DNA of 64,000 nucleotides from DASRWI01 sp035654655 (GCA_035654655.1 DASRWI010000016.1:62001-126000), one strand, 5' to 3'; numbered from the stretch's first letter, positions 7,085 to 16,776 are shown. The notes: a model not told the origin generated them from the sequence alone. A program made the numbers and translations.

Positions 7085-9559
7085 TTATTTAACAACTATG
7101 TTATAAATTTTATTCTTTACGTAAATTTCTTTTACAATTGTTTTGCCTTCTGTATGTTTGGTAACTCTTTCATTAGCAAAAACCAAAGCCTTAACTTCTT
7201 CCTGAGTGCTGTTGATTGGACAGTCAATTGTATCACGAAGTTTTCCATTTACCTGAACTGCAACCTTAACTGAATTTTCAATTAATGCTGCATCGTCCTG
7301 AGCATACCATACAGGATTTTCAAACAAGGTTTTATCATTACCAATAATCTTGTTACATTCTTCTGCAAGATGAGGAGCAACAGGTCCAAGCAATACCACT
7401 AATCTTTTTAATGTATAAGCCTTCAATTCATCTGAACAAACTTCAAAGTTTTTTGAAAGCTCATTGTTAAGTTCCATTAAGGATGCTATTGCAGTGTTGA
7501 ACTTAAATTGATTTATTTCTTCATCAAACTTTTTAATGGTTTGATTAATTTTTTTGTATACAGATTTTTCAGCTTCAGATAGTTCATCAATGTTAAATTT
7601 TTCTTTATTCGAAGTATTCTTTAAAATATTTTCATATTTCTTAAATAACTCATAATTTCTTAATACAAATCTTTCAGTACCTGAAATTCCTTTATCGCTC
7701 CAATCACCACCCATTTCATAAGGACCCATAAACATCAGGAATAATCTGAATACATCTGTTCCTACATCCTGTATGAATGTATCAGGATTTACAACATTCC
7801 CTTTTGATTTTGACATCTTTGCACCCTGGTTGGTGATTGTACCCTGATGTATCAATGTCTTAAATGGCTCATCTGATTTTGTTAAACCTAAATCTCTAAA
7901 AAACTTATGAATGAATCTTGCATAAAGCAGATGCATTGTTGCGTGTTCACGACCTCCAACATACATATCAACCGGAACCCATTTATCAGTTAATGCTTTA
8001 TCAAAAGGAGCATCTGAAATTTTTGGATTTAAATATCTGAAGTAGTACCAGGATGAATCCACAAAAGTATCCATTGTATCAGGGTCTCTTTTTGCATCTG
8101 TTCCGCAATTAGGGCATTTAACATTTATAAATTTTTCATTTTTTGCTAAAGGAGATTCACCTTTTAAACTAAATTCAACATCGTAAGGAAGTTCAACAGG
8201 CAATTGAGATTCTTCAACAAGGACTTCACCGCACTTTGGACAATGGATAATTGGAATAGGAGTACCCCAATATCTTTGTCTTGAGATTAACCAATCTCTT
8301 AATTTATAATTTATTTTATGAGTTCCCTTCCCTTCAACCTCAAGGTCTTTGATAATTTTCTCTAATGCATCAGCTGAATTCGTTCCATTATATTTAGCTG
8401 AATTTACCATTGTACCAACTTCAGTGAATGCTTCAGTTAATTCATCAGATTCTTGAGTTCCAGGTTTAAGTATGACTTTTCTAATTGGAAGATTAAATTT
8501 CTTTGCGAATAAAAAATCTCTTTCATCATGTCCCGGAACCGCCATAACAGAGCCTGTTCCATAAGTTGCCAATACATAATCTGCAATCCATACAGGAACT
8601 TTTTCTCCATTAACCGGATTGACGGCAAAAGCTCCGGTAGGAACTCCGGTTTTTTCCTTAACAGTTGAAGTACGATCTATTTCTGATAATGATTTAACTG
8701 AATCCATATATTTAACAACACCATCTCTATATTCAGGAGTTGTAATATCAAGAACAATTTCATTTTCAGGAGCAAGTACTACGTAAGTAACACCAAACAA
8801 GGTGTCTGGTCTGGTCGTAAAAACTTTAATTTCTTTATTACTATTTTCTAATTTAAATGTAACTTCAGCACCAATACTTTTTCCAATCCAATTAGTTTGT
8901 TTAACTTTGGTTTCTTCAGGCCAATTGATTGTTTCTAATCCTGATAATAATTCTTCTGCATATTCAGTTATCTTAAAGAACCATTGAGTCATATTTTTTT
9001 TAATGACAACGGTTCCACATCTTTCGCAAGTTCCATCAGATGATACCTGTTCATTAGCTAAAACAGTTTGGTCTTTTGGGCACCAATTAACAGGAGCATT
9101 TTTTCTATATGCCAAACCTTTTTTATACAGCTGAAGAAAAAGCCATTGATTCCATTTATAATATTCAGGAACACAAGTCATCATCTCAGTGCTCCAGTCA
9201 TACATACAGCCCATATTCTTTAACTGATTTCTAATATCAGCAATGTTTGTCATTGTACTATCGTAGGGATGTACACCTGTTTTAATAGCATAGTTTTCAG
9301 CAGGAAGTCCAAAAGCATCATAACCCATTGGTTCAAAAACATTAAAACCTTTTAACTTTTTATATCTTGCCCAGGAATCGGTTGGTCCGTAATTATACCA
9401 ATGTCCACAATGAAGCTTTGCACCGGATGGATAGATAAACATAACGAGGCAGTATAATTTTCTTTCATCATCTGAAAGGTCGGTTTTGTAAACCTTATTA
9501 TCTTCCCAATACTTTCGCCATTTATTTTCAATTTCGTAAAAAGGATAACTCATATACAA
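7085..9559 (-). CDS. leuS: Leucyl-tRNA synthetase
   Basis: An 824-residue class I synthetase attaching leucine to tRNA-Leu. The HIGH-type signature appears as YPSGAKLHCGHWYNYGP near residues 43-59, the KMSKS loop as GAKMSKSKGNVVNPD, and the connective peptide editing domain includes TTRPDTLFGVTYVVLAPE and VMAVPGHDERD. A zinc-ribbon-like pair NWCPKDQTVLANEQ...CERCGT is present. The C-terminal anticodon-binding domain ends in a small compact extension. Length is close to the bacterial norm. The start at 9559 (MYMSYPFYEIE) is used; the ATG at 9553 (MSYPF) is equally possible. It is followed by serS in the same operon. Confidence 0.97.
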   Translation of the reverse strand: MYMSYPFYEIENKWRKYWEDNKVYKTDLSDDERKLYCLVMFIYPSGAKLHCGHWYNYGPTDSWARYKKLKGFNVFEPMGYDAFGLPAENYAIKTGVHPYDSTMTNIADIRNQLKNMGCMYDWSTEMMTCVPEYYKWNQWLFLQLYKKGLAYRKNAPVNWCPKDQTVLANEQVSSDGTCERCGTVVIKKNMTQWFFKITEYAEELLSGLETINWPEETKVKQTNWIGKSIGAEVTFKLENSNKEIKVFTTRPDTLFGVTYVVLAPENEIVLDITTPEYRDGVVKYMDSVKSLSEIDRTSTVKEKTGVPTGAFAVNPVNGEKVPVWIADYVLATYGTGSVMAVPGHDERDFLFAKKFNLPIRKVILKPGTQESDELTEAFTEVGTMVNSAKYNGTNSADALEKIIKDLEVEGKGTHKINYKLRDWLISRQRYWGTPIPIIHCPKCGEVLVEESQLPVELPYDVEFSLKGESPLAKNEKFINVKCPNCGTDAKRDPDTMDTFVDSSWYYFRYLNPKISDAPFDKALTDKWVPVDMYVGGREHATMHLLYARFIHKFFRDLGLTKSDEPFKTLIHQGTITNQGAKMSKSKGNVVNPDTFIQDVGTDVFRLFLMFMGPYEMGGDWSDKGISGTERFVLRNYELFKKYENILKNTSNKEKFNIDELSEAEKSVYKKINQTIKKFDEEINQFKFNTAIASLMELNNELSKNFEVCSDELKAYTLKRLVVLLGPVAPHLAEECNKIIGNDKTLFENPVWYAQDDAALIENSVKVAVQVNGKLRDTIDCPINSTQEEVKALVFANERVTKHTEGKTIVKEIYVKNKIYNIVVK

Positions 9560-9650
9560 TATTCAACTTTTATAAATAGATAATTTATAAATTTACCAAA
9601 AAATCTCTATAAGTTAAAGATTGGAATTGTAGTACCGGTGAAGTTATTTA

Positions 9651-9679
9651 ACAAAAAAGGCAGGATTAACCTGCCTTTT
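9651..9679 (-). terminator. Terminator after the methyltransferase gene
   Basis: Perfect 10-bp stem AAAAGGCAGG/CCTGCCTTTT at 9655-9664 and 9670-9679, followed on the minus strand by more T residues. It sits 2 nt past the methyltransferase stop and separates that gene from leuS. Confidence 0.88.
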
Positions 9680-9681
9680 AA

Positions 9682-10452
9682 TCATACATAACAAACAGGA
9701 ACAACATCAAGATGTTTAGTCCCTTTCATTGGTAAGCGCATCGGTGTTTCCTTAGTTGGCCAGCGGTCTCTATCTTCAAAAATATAAGTTTGATATTTTT
9801 CCGGAAAATCTTTTGAGGAATAAACTTCAACATTTGAAAATAAAGGTTTATATCTATCAAAATAATCGAAGCCGGGAGCTCTAACATGCCCGGATTCATA
9901 TCTTTGAGGATACTCTATAGTTTTATATGAAACCACCGGAACAGGAAGAATAGCAACACCATTAGGTTTTAATATTCTCCTGATTTCAGATAGAGCTTGG
10001 GTATCTTCTTTGATATGTTCTAAAACGTGTGAAGCTACAACCATATCAAATTTTTTATCTTCAAAAGGAATTTTTCGTAAGTCGACATTTATGTCAACAT
10101 CTTTTCTTTCAAGGTCCGCAGAAAGATATTCTTTGAAGGTATTTTGAAAAAGAGTTCTAAAGTATGGTTCCGGTGCAATATGAAGAATACTCATTTTTGA
10201 AAAATCTCTTGTGGCTCCGATTTTATCAATAACAAGTTTTATTAATCTATGTCTTTCAAATGATTGACATTTAGGACATTGAGCATTCTTTCTTAAACCG
10301 GTAGATCTAACAACATCTAAAAAAGGTCCGTGATAACCGCATATTGAGCACTGATATTTTTCCTTTTTATTATTTAGTTGTACTAAAGAACTCCTCAAAA
10401 AGAACATCGATTTTTTCACTAAAGGTTTTACAGTCATATACTTGCCTTTCAT
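9682..10452 (-). CDS. SAM-dependent methyltransferase with N-terminal zinc-ribbon
   Basis: A 256-residue cytoplasmic protein. Residues about 33-70 hold four cysteines as CSIC and CPKC, a likely zinc ribbon (CSICGYHGPF...CPKCQSFERHRL). A class I methyltransferase core of the type 11 kind follows: SILHIAPEP as a modified motif I, the acidic residue in ADLERKDVDINVDLRKIPF, FDMVVASHVLEHI and LKPNGVAILPVP. The substrate is not evident; such zinc-ribbon methyltransferases often sit in polysaccharide or glycan gene sets, but no such genes adjoin here. It lies 121 nt downstream of the MBL-fold gene, followed by its own terminator. Confidence 0.82.
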   Translation of the reverse strand: MKGKYMTVKPLVKKSMFFLRSSLVQLNNKKEKYQCSICGYHGPFLDVVRSTGLRKNAQCPKCQSFERHRLIKLVIDKIGATRDFSKMSILHIAPEPYFRTLFQNTFKEYLSADLERKDVDINVDLRKIPFEDKKFDMVVASHVLEHIKEDTQALSEIRRILKPNGVAILPVPVVSYKTIEYPQRYESGHVRAPGFDYFDRYKPLFSNVEVYSSKDFPEKYQTYIFEDRDRWPTKETPMRLPMKGTKHLDVVPVCYV

Positions 10453-10573
10453 TTAATCACATTCTACAAATAGTGACTTATTTATACATTAATATATATA
10501 TATAATATATGGTTTAATTTTTTTCAGTAAGTGATTCAAATTCCGAAACTAAATCGATGAGATTTTTGCAACT

Positions 10574-11461
10574 TTAAACCTCCAATAAGGCAGCTCCTAT
10601 GTTCTTCTGGAAGATGCCCGGTATTTGTTGTTTGCGTTTTTTATTAAAAGGCACTGCTTTTTCAATTTCAGCCTTATCTTGGAATTTAGATTTGTTTTTC
10701 TTTGTAAAATCAAGCAGTTGATTAAAATAATCTCTCATACTTATAAGGTCCTGGTGTTTACCAACAACCATTTCATCAGATGCTCCATGCCCGTAGATAA
10801 AAGCAGTGTCTTTATCAAAATGCTTACTTACTTTTTCAAGTACTTCAATCCATCCTTTAATGCTTCCGCCTCCTTTAGTATCAATAAAAGGGTAGACACC
10901 ATTAAAAACCAAATCTCCAATGTGAGCTACATTCTCCTTTTCGAAATGAATTGCTATATCCCCTGCAGTATGAGCCTTACCAAAGTGAGTTGCTATTATT
11001 TTACCTGATTTAAGTTTGTGTTGATAATCTTTACTAAATGTCGTTTCGGCAGGACTAACATTCTTCTCATTATCAGTCCCTTTATAGATAGTCTGAGAAA
11101 ATTTAACACAATTTTCGTGAGCAATGTGTTTATTAGCGAATTGTTTTATAGTTGAATTACCAGAAACGTGGTCGGGATGATGATGAGTATTAAAAAGAAC
11201 ATCTATTTTTTTATTATGGTTTTTCTTGAACAGCTCCAAAAAATCAGTAGCAGAATCAGGGAATTGAGTATCAATAACAATTGAATCAATATCATTAATA
11301 TACCAACCTATCGTTCCTCCCTTATTTGTATATACACCAATGTTATCTCTAATGGTTTGCCACTTTCCCTCCTCAAGAGAAAATATTTTATGAATTGGTA
11401 ATAACGTCCCTGCGGTAAAAATTAAAGATGTGGTTAAAAATTCTCTTCTTGTAAAAAGCAT
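10574..11461 (-). CDS. MBL-fold metallo-hydrolase, likely Tat-exported
   Basis: A 295-residue protein with an N-terminal twin-arginine-like signal (TRREFLTTSLIFTAGTLLP), so it is probably exported folded. The metallo-beta-lactamase fold follows, with the metal motif HHHPDHVSGN around residue 95, a further ligand in GKAHTAGDIAIHF and AHIGDLVFNG, and a late His in YGHGASDE. This is the class B/SoxH-like exported branch of the superfamily; members include quinoprotein-associated hydrolases and lactamase-like enzymes, so substrate is open. It stands 121 nt upstream of the methyltransferase gene in the same orientation, and no lactam resistance context is present. Confidence 0.85.
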   Translation of the reverse strand: MLFTRREFLTTSLIFTAGTLLPIHKIFSLEEGKWQTIRDNIGVYTNKGGTIGWYINDIDSIVIDTQFPDSATDFLELFKKNHNKKIDVLFNTHHHPDHVSGNSTIKQFANKHIAHENCVKFSQTIYKGTDNEKNVSPAETTFSKDYQHKLKSGKIIATHFGKAHTAGDIAIHFEKENVAHIGDLVFNGVYPFIDTKGGGSIKGWIEVLEKVSKHFDKDTAFIYGHGASDEMVVGKHQDLISMRDYFNQLLDFTKKNKSKFQDKAEIEKAVPFNKKRKQQIPGIFQKNIGAALLEV

Positions 11462-11582
11462 AATAAAATCCTCTAAAATATATTATTCGGTATAGAAATT
11501 AATCAAAGAAGAAAAAAGAGGTGTGATTTAGGAAATCTTAATCATAGGGTGGCTTTAATCCAAATCGAAAATTTTCTATGAA

Positions 11583-12149
11583 CTAAAACTTTATGCTGCT
11601 CTTTAATAACGGTTCTTTTAATGACCTCCCAAACATCCATAAGGATTTATCTAAATTTATTTTGGAAAAATCCTTTTCAAGCAATTCATAAAAGAATGGG
11701 AGGTAAAGCTTAAAATATTGTTCATACTTTTTTTTATCATACTTCGAAATTTCTATTATACCACTAGATAGAATATAACTCATCGCTCTGAATACGTGCT
11801 GATCAAAGATTGGATAAATATCAGGTCTTATACAATGAAGGAGAAATATTTTCCATATTGCTGAAAGATTTTGAAATTCTTCATTAAATTTTTCTAATGA
11901 AAAATTTCTCTTTAACTTATTAATAATACTTAGCTTAGCAAGAACTTTTTTCTTTAATGCGATTTGTTTCGGAAAACTTAACCTCATTCCATTTTTCCAT
12001 AAAAAAAGATTTTCGATATCTTTATTCTTAAAACTTTTCTTAATGATGGACTTATTATATAATTCAGGATAGTCATAATTATATAACGAAGACCAAAATT
12101 CAACAAATTCTTTCTTGCTGCACTTTTTTGTTGATAATTTTATGAACAT
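11583..12149 (-). CDS. Unrecognised 188-aa protein, possibly helix-hairpin-helix fold
   Basis: I do not recognise this family with confidence. The protein is basic, mostly alpha-helical, has no signal peptide, and contains a central segment LLHCIRPDIYPIFDQHVFRAM followed by a second helical half. A Pro-x-Asp-x-His-Val-x-Arg-Ala pattern of this sort is reminiscent of the post-hairpin helix of the HhH DNA glycosylase fold, but the hallmark catalytic Asp and Lys arrangement is not clear, so that is only a suggestion. It has an unusually strong Shine-Dalgarno, AAGGAGGG at 12153-12160, four nt from the ATG, whereas most neighbours have weak sites. A terminator separates it from ftsK upstream, so it likely has its own promoter. 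Confidence 0.7.
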   Translation of the reverse strand: MFIKLSTKKCSKKEFVEFWSSLYNYDYPELYNKSIIKKSFKNKDIENLFLWKNGMRLSFPKQIALKKKVLAKLSIINKLKRNFSLEKFNEEFQNLSAIWKIFLLHCIRPDIYPIFDQHVFRAMSYILSSGIIEISKYDKKKYEQYFKLYLPFFYELLEKDFSKINLDKSLWMFGRSLKEPLLKSSIKF

Positions 12150-12162
12150 AAACCCTCCTTAT

Positions 12163-12196
12163 AAAAAAAGGCATACATTTTATTGTATGCCTTTTT
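12163..12196 (-). terminator. Terminator after ftsK
   Basis: Perfect 12-bp stem AAAAAGGCATAC/GTATGCCTTTTT at 12165-12176 and 12185-12196, T-rich on both sides, 20 nt past the ftsK stop on the minus strand. Confidence 0.88.
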
Positions 12197-12215
12197 AATT
12201 TTAATCGTTATAAAG

Positions 12216-14684
12216 CTACAAATTTCTTAAAATTGTTTCGAGCTGTTCTTCGTTTTCTACTATTACTTCTCTTGCTTTACTGCCGTCATTTGGACCAACA
12301 ATACCAGCTTCCTCAAGCTGGTCAACAATTCTTGCGGCTCTTGAATATCCCAGCTTTAATCTTCTCTGAAGTAGGGATACAGAACCCTGCTGATGTCTTA
12401 CAATAACTTTTGCAGCCTCTTCAAACATAGGGTCTAAATCTGTTAAGAATCCCTTCCCTGCTTCTTTCTTCTTTTCATAAATTGATGGAAGGAAGTATGG
12501 CTTTGAATATCCCTGCTGCTTTTTAATTTCATCTGTAATTACTTCAACTTCTTCAGTAGAGATATATGCATTCTGAATTCTTATAGGCTTAGGCTGTCCT
12601 GTAGGAAGGAACAACATATCTCCGCGTCCTAATAACTGCTCAGCACCGTTCATATCAAGGATAGTACGTGAATCCACTTTTGTAGCGACCTGATAAGCAA
12701 TACGTGCACTGAAGTTTGCTTTAATTACACCTGTAATAACATTTACAGATGGACGTTGAGTAGCAACCACCAAATGAATTCCAACTGCTCTTGCTAATTG
12801 TGCCAATCTTGTAATTGGCTCTTCAACTTCTTTACCTGCAGTTATCATTAAGTCAGCTAACTCATCAATTATAACAATAATGTAAGGGATATAATGATGT
12901 TTAACTTTATCAGTATCTTTTGGTTTTCTTACAGGGTCTTCAAGCTTCTTATTATACTCAATGATATTTCTTGCGCCTGCTTTTGCAAGCATATCATATC
13001 TCTTCTCCATTTCAAGTTCGACAGCTTTTAAACAAAGTACTGCATTCTGCGGTTCGGTTATAATATCTTCATTCAAGTCAGGAGATTTAGCAAGGTAATG
13101 ACTGCGCAATTTATTATAAAAGGATAATTCAATCTTTTTCGGGTCAATCATTATAAGCTTTACTTCAGAAGGATGTTTGGAGTATAATAAGCTGCCAATA
13201 ATCATATTGATACCCACACTTTTACCGGAACCTGTTGAACCGGCAATTAGTAAGTGTGGCATTTTTGCAAGGTCTGTTAAGTAGATGTCACCATTGATTT
13301 GCTTACCTAAAGCTAAAGGCAATTCAAGTTTGGATTCCCTGATTGAACGTAATACAGATTTTGCTTTTACAATAGCTGATGTCGCATTAGGAATTTCCAC
13401 ACCGATTACACTCTTACCTGGTATTGGTGCAATAATTCTTATTCCTCTTGCAGCAAGAGCCAGTGCAATATCGTGCTCAAGATTTACAATCTTACTTATC
13501 TTAACACCCGGTGCGGGCTTAATTTCATATAAAGTAACTACAGGTCCGGGAGTTACTTCAATATCTTCTATAGCAATATCAAATAATTTTAATTTCTCTT
13601 TTAATAATTGTGCATTGCGGGTCAATTCTTCTTCAGCAACTTTATAATCTTCAACTTCCGGTTCATCAAGCAGATCAAAACTCAATGGAGTATAATTTAT
13701 TTTTTCATCCCATTGGTCTGGAAGTAATCTTTCTTTTTCGCTGTCAACTTCCGGAAATTCAACTTCAGATTTCACACCTTGATCAGGTTCTTCAACTTCA
13801 TTTATTTCTTCAACAACTGGTTCTGAGATAGGTTCAAAACGTTTTTTCTGTTTATTTAATTTTTCTTCTTTAGCTTGGAGTTCTTTTTTGTTTATTCGGA
13901 TAGTTGTTTCTTTTTCAAGCTCTTCTTCATAATCATCAGCTATTTCTTCTTCAACAGGAACAGACTGTATTTTTTTCTTTTGCTTCTCTTCTCTGATTTC
14001 TTTTATCTTTTTTAAGTTTTCTTTCTTTAATTCAGGTCCGGTATTTCTGTCAGCAGAAAATTCATCATAGTTGGATTTAAATGATTGGAATATTTTAACA
14101 AACATATTTCTAAAGAACTCAGCTATTGCTGAGATGTTTACATTGAATCCAGCAACAAGTAGAATTAAGAAACAGCAGACTAGTATAATTATACTGCCAG
14201 TCATACCAAGTAAATTGCTTAAGAATAATCCCAAATAATTTCCTACTGCTCCTGAAAATTCATTTACATCAAGTAAGTATCCTTTTGCTTTAAAAACTCC
14301 AAAGGATGCAGCAACAATGATTACTGTAATCAAAGCCACATTAAATACAAATACAACTCTACCGTAATTAATTTTTATTATTAGTGATAGTCCTAAGAAG
14401 AATAGCATAAAAGGAAAAACTATGGAGAAGTAACCAAGTACAGATAAAATAAAAAATTTAGCTAATAGAGCTCCTATTGCTCCAAGCCAATTTTTTACTG
14501 GTTCGTGGTCAAAAAGATTAGAGAGAGTTAATCTATTATCATCCTGGCTGTAAGTTGCTATACTCAATAACAAAAAAATTGAAAAAGCAATTAATAATAA
14601 TCCCGCTATTCTTTTCTTTTGTTCAAAGGTTAAAATTGAGTTTTTAGAACTTGCGCTTGAACGTACTTTGGCTTTCTTTTGCAT
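12216..14684 (-). CDS. ftsK: DNA translocase FtsK/SpoIIIE
   Basis: An 822-residue septal DNA pump moving chromosome ends through the closing septum. The N-terminus has four to five membrane helices (about 25-185). A charged Lys/Glu-rich linker of about 150 residues follows. The motor region contains IKPAPGVKISKIVNLEHDIA (alpha domain), Walker A in AGSTGSGKSVGIN, Walker B in IIVIIDELADLMI and the ARAVGIHLVVATQRPSV segment. The C-terminal gamma winged helix, which reads KOPS-like sites, is seen as SVSLLQRRLKLGYSRAARIVDQLEEAG. Length is at the short end for FtsK but complete. It is flanked upstream by a palindromic repeat element and downstream by a terminator. Confidence 0.96.
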   Translation of the reverse strand: MQKKAKVRSSASSKNSILTFEQKKRIAGLLLIAFSIFLLLSIATYSQDDNRLTLSNLFDHEPVKNWLGAIGALLAKFFILSVLGYFSIVFPFMLFFLGLSLIIKINYGRVVFVFNVALITVIIVAASFGVFKAKGYLLDVNEFSGAVGNYLGLFLSNLLGMTGSIIILVCCFLILLVAGFNVNISAIAEFFRNMFVKIFQSFKSNYDEFSADRNTGPELKKENLKKIKEIREEKQKKKIQSVPVEEEIADDYEEELEKETTIRINKKELQAKEEKLNKQKKRFEPISEPVVEEINEVEEPDQGVKSEVEFPEVDSEKERLLPDQWDEKINYTPLSFDLLDEPEVEDYKVAEEELTRNAQLLKEKLKLFDIAIEDIEVTPGPVVTLYEIKPAPGVKISKIVNLEHDIALALAARGIRIIAPIPGKSVIGVEIPNATSAIVKAKSVLRSIRESKLELPLALGKQINGDIYLTDLAKMPHLLIAGSTGSGKSVGINMIIGSLLYSKHPSEVKLIMIDPKKIELSFYNKLRSHYLAKSPDLNEDIITEPQNAVLCLKAVELEMEKRYDMLAKAGARNIIEYNKKLEDPVRKPKDTDKVKHHYIPYIIVIIDELADLMITAGKEVEEPITRLAQLARAVGIHLVVATQRPSVNVITGVIKANFSARIAYQVATKVDSRTILDMNGAEQLLGRGDMLFLPTGQPKPIRIQNAYISTEEVEVITDEIKKQQGYSKPYFLPSIYEKKKEAGKGFLTDLDPMFEEAAKVIVRHQQGSVSLLQRRLKLGYSRAARIVDQLEEAGIVGPNDGSKAREVIVENEEQLETILRNL

Positions 14685-14784
14685 TGATATACTTAGCTTA
14701 AACTTATGTTAAGATAAAAGATAAATAATAAAAGTCTAACTTTAAAGATTAAAGTTTAAATATGAAATGAAAGTTGGAGGTACA

Positions 14785-14918
14785 TCGAGTGTTTTTCGAG
14801 TTCTACGAGAAAAATGTATCGAGATGGCCATCGTTCTGACATCATCACCTGTCGCTTCAGGCTTCTCGGTACATTTTCTTCTCCGAATTCGGATCAGAAA
14901 ACACTCGAAGACCTTCGC
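14785..14918. repeat. Long imperfect palindromic element upstream of ftsK
   Basis: About 130 nt that can fold on itself. The outer arms TCGAGTGTTTT (14785-14795) and AAAACACTCGA (14898-14908) are perfectly complementary. The inner arms AAAATGTATCGAGA (14811-14824) and TCTCGGTACATTTT (14864-14877) match with one wobble. The 12-mer TCCGAATTCGGA (14882-14893) is a palindrome in itself. Base composition is richer in GC than the surroundings. A related copy sharing CACTCGAAG(T)ACCTTCGC lies at 34265-34338. It looks like a non-coding mobile or REP-type element. Confidence 0.7.
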
Positions 14919-14920
14919 GA

Positions 14921-15643
14921 TTAATGTGAAATTTTTATAACGTTTGAAGAGTATAGGGGTACAATATCATAAGTATTTAACTTGCTGCAATAGTTTAAAT
15001 CTTCATCAAAGCCATTAGCAGATAGGATTTTACCATGGTCGCTTTCCATTAAGACTTTATGCAGGTTTTTACCGAGTGTTTTATTTATGTTGTAGCTTAT
15101 TTTTGCGCCATCAGATAATTCGGCATCTTCTTTAACCTTCATTATCTCTGTAATTAATTTACCTGCGCAAATAGTATCTTCTAAAGAAAATCCATTATTT
15201 CTGCCTGAGCATAATATTTCAATATCTTTATCAAGACTTAATAATTTTTCAGCTACAGCATTTAAATTGTTAAAAGACAGGATAAACAATTTAGAAGAGA
15301 ACTTTGCTTTAACAATTGCTTTGGAACCATTTGTTGTGTAGAGAACAATTGATTTTCCCTGCACAACTTCCTGTGTATATTCCAAAGGAGAATTGCCTAA
15401 AGCAAAGCCCTCAATTTTTTTAGTATTCCTTTCACCTCCAAGCAGTGTCAATCCCCCAAACATACCACCTGAAACCTTTACAGCAGATTCAACAGATGCA
15501 ACTGGAATTACTTCCTTTGCACCATTAGCCAATGCAGTACATATGGTTGTAGTTGCTCTTAGAACATCTATTACTGCGGTTACTTTACCTGAATAATAGA
15601 GTTCATCAGCAAATACAGGAGATAAAAGAACGTTTATTTTCAT
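14921..15643 (-). CDS. comB: 2-phosphosulfolactate phosphatase family (ComB-like)
   Basis: A 240-residue ComB-family protein. The archaeal and bacterial enzyme removes phosphate from 2-phosphosulfolactate to give sulfolactate, a magnesium-dependent step of coenzyme M synthesis. Recognisable segments are AVIDVLRATTTICTALANGA, LLGGERNTKKIEGFALGNSP, IVLYTTNGSKAIVKAK and CSGRNNGFSLEDTICAG, in family order and full length. No other coenzyme M genes (comA, comC) are in the window, so the physiological substrate here is not established. Its ATG follows the gcvT stop by 2 nt, so the two genes are co-transcribed. Confidence 0.88.
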   Translation of the reverse strand: MKINVLLSPVFADELYYSGKVTAVIDVLRATTTICTALANGAKEVIPVASVESAVKVSGGMFGGLTLLGGERNTKKIEGFALGNSPLEYTQEVVQGKSIVLYTTNGSKAIVKAKFSSKLFILSFNNLNAVAEKLLSLDKDIEILCSGRNNGFSLEDTICAGKLITEIMKVKEDAELSDGAKISYNINKTLGKNLHKVLMESDHGKILSANGFDEDLNYCSKLNTYDIVPLYSSNVIKISH

Positions 15644-15645
15644 AC

Positions 15646-16737
15646 TTAAAAGTTTTTATTTGGAACAAATGGAAGTTTAGTAATCTTAAATGGAACTTCT
15701 TTATTCCTTATTACTACATTTATAGTCTCACCAACATTAGCATAAGGAGCATCAATGTAAGCTAATGCAATAGGTTTTTCCAACATAGGACTCATTGTTC
15801 CGCTGGTAACATAACCAACTTTATTACCATCAATAGATAATTCATAGTTATGGCGGGCAAAAGCTTTTTCATCTGAAATTAAAGGTAATAATTTACGTTT
15901 TAAACCCTCTGTTTTAATTCTCACTATGGAATCCTTACCTATGAAGTCACCTTTATTAATTTTAGTAATCCAGCCTAAACCAGCTTCCAAAGGATTTGTT
16001 GTCTGGTCAATATCATTACCATATAAGCAGAAACCCATTTCCAATCTTAATGAATCTCTTGCTGCAAGACCGGCAGGAACTAATCCAAAATCTTCACCAA
16101 CTTCAAATAATCTTTTCCATACATGTTCAGCAACTTTTTCATCACCTTCAAAATAGATTTCATAACCTACTTCTCCAGTATATCCTGTACGAGCCAATAT
16201 TATATTGTGTCCATCAATCTTTGAATCCATAAAAGTATAATATTCAAGATTTACAGGATGACCAGTTAATTTTTCAACTATTTTAGTTGAAGTTGGGCCC
16301 TGTACTGCAAGAAGATTATAATCATCAGAAGCATTCTTTAATGTTGCTCCAAATTTATTATTCTCAGTCATCCATTTAAAATCTTTGTCAACATTAGAGC
16401 CATTGATTACAAGTAAATACTTTTCATCATTTACTTTATAAACCAATAAATCATCAACAATTCCACCATCAGGATAGCACATTGCTGAGTATTGAACTTT
16501 ACCATTAACTAATTTTGATACATCATTTATGGTAATATATTGAACAAAATCAAAGGCTTTAGGACCTGTTACAAAAACTTCACCCATATGTGAAACATCG
16601 AAAACACCTGCTGTTGACCTTACTGCTTTATGTTCTGCAGTAATTGAGTTGTACTGAATAGGCATCAAAAAACCTGCAAACTCAACAAGTTTAGCTGAAT
16701 GGAGCTGATGCATATTATAGAATCTTGTTTTTTTCAT
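15646..16737 (-). CDS. gcvT: Aminomethyltransferase (glycine cleavage T protein)
   Basis: A 363-residue T-protein that transfers the methylene group from the aminomethyl-lipoyl H-protein to tetrahydrofolate, releasing ammonia. Typical segments are MHQLHSAKLVEFAGFLMPIQY, STAGVFDVSHMGEV, the folate-site stretch ILARTGYTGEVGYEIYFE, GLAARDSLRLEMG and DFIGKDSIV. The C-terminal barrel domain carries VGYVTSGTMSPMLEKPIALAY. Length is normal. The other glycine cleavage genes (gcvH, gcvP) are not nearby. It lies 39 nt downstream of the RNase G gene and 2 nt upstream of comB, within a long minus-strand run. Confidence 0.96.
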   Translation of the reverse strand: MKKTRFYNMHQLHSAKLVEFAGFLMPIQYNSITAEHKAVRSTAGVFDVSHMGEVFVTGPKAFDFVQYITINDVSKLVNGKVQYSAMCYPDGGIVDDLLVYKVNDEKYLLVINGSNVDKDFKWMTENNKFGATLKNASDDYNLLAVQGPTSTKIVEKLTGHPVNLEYYTFMDSKIDGHNIILARTGYTGEVGYEIYFEGDEKVAEHVWKRLFEVGEDFGLVPAGLAARDSLRLEMGFCLYGNDIDQTTNPLEAGLGWITKINKGDFIGKDSIVRIKTEGLKRKLLPLISDEKAFARHNYELSIDGNKVGYVTSGTMSPMLEKPIALAYIDAPYANVGETINVVIRNKEVPFKITKLPFVPNKNF

Positions 16738-16776
16738 ATAATTAGGAAAATTAGTTGTTAATAATATTTATTTAGA

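Noticed and set aside
9560..9650. T-box leader before leuS
   Set aside because: The leader is short and AT-rich, without the T-box sequence or specifier stem.
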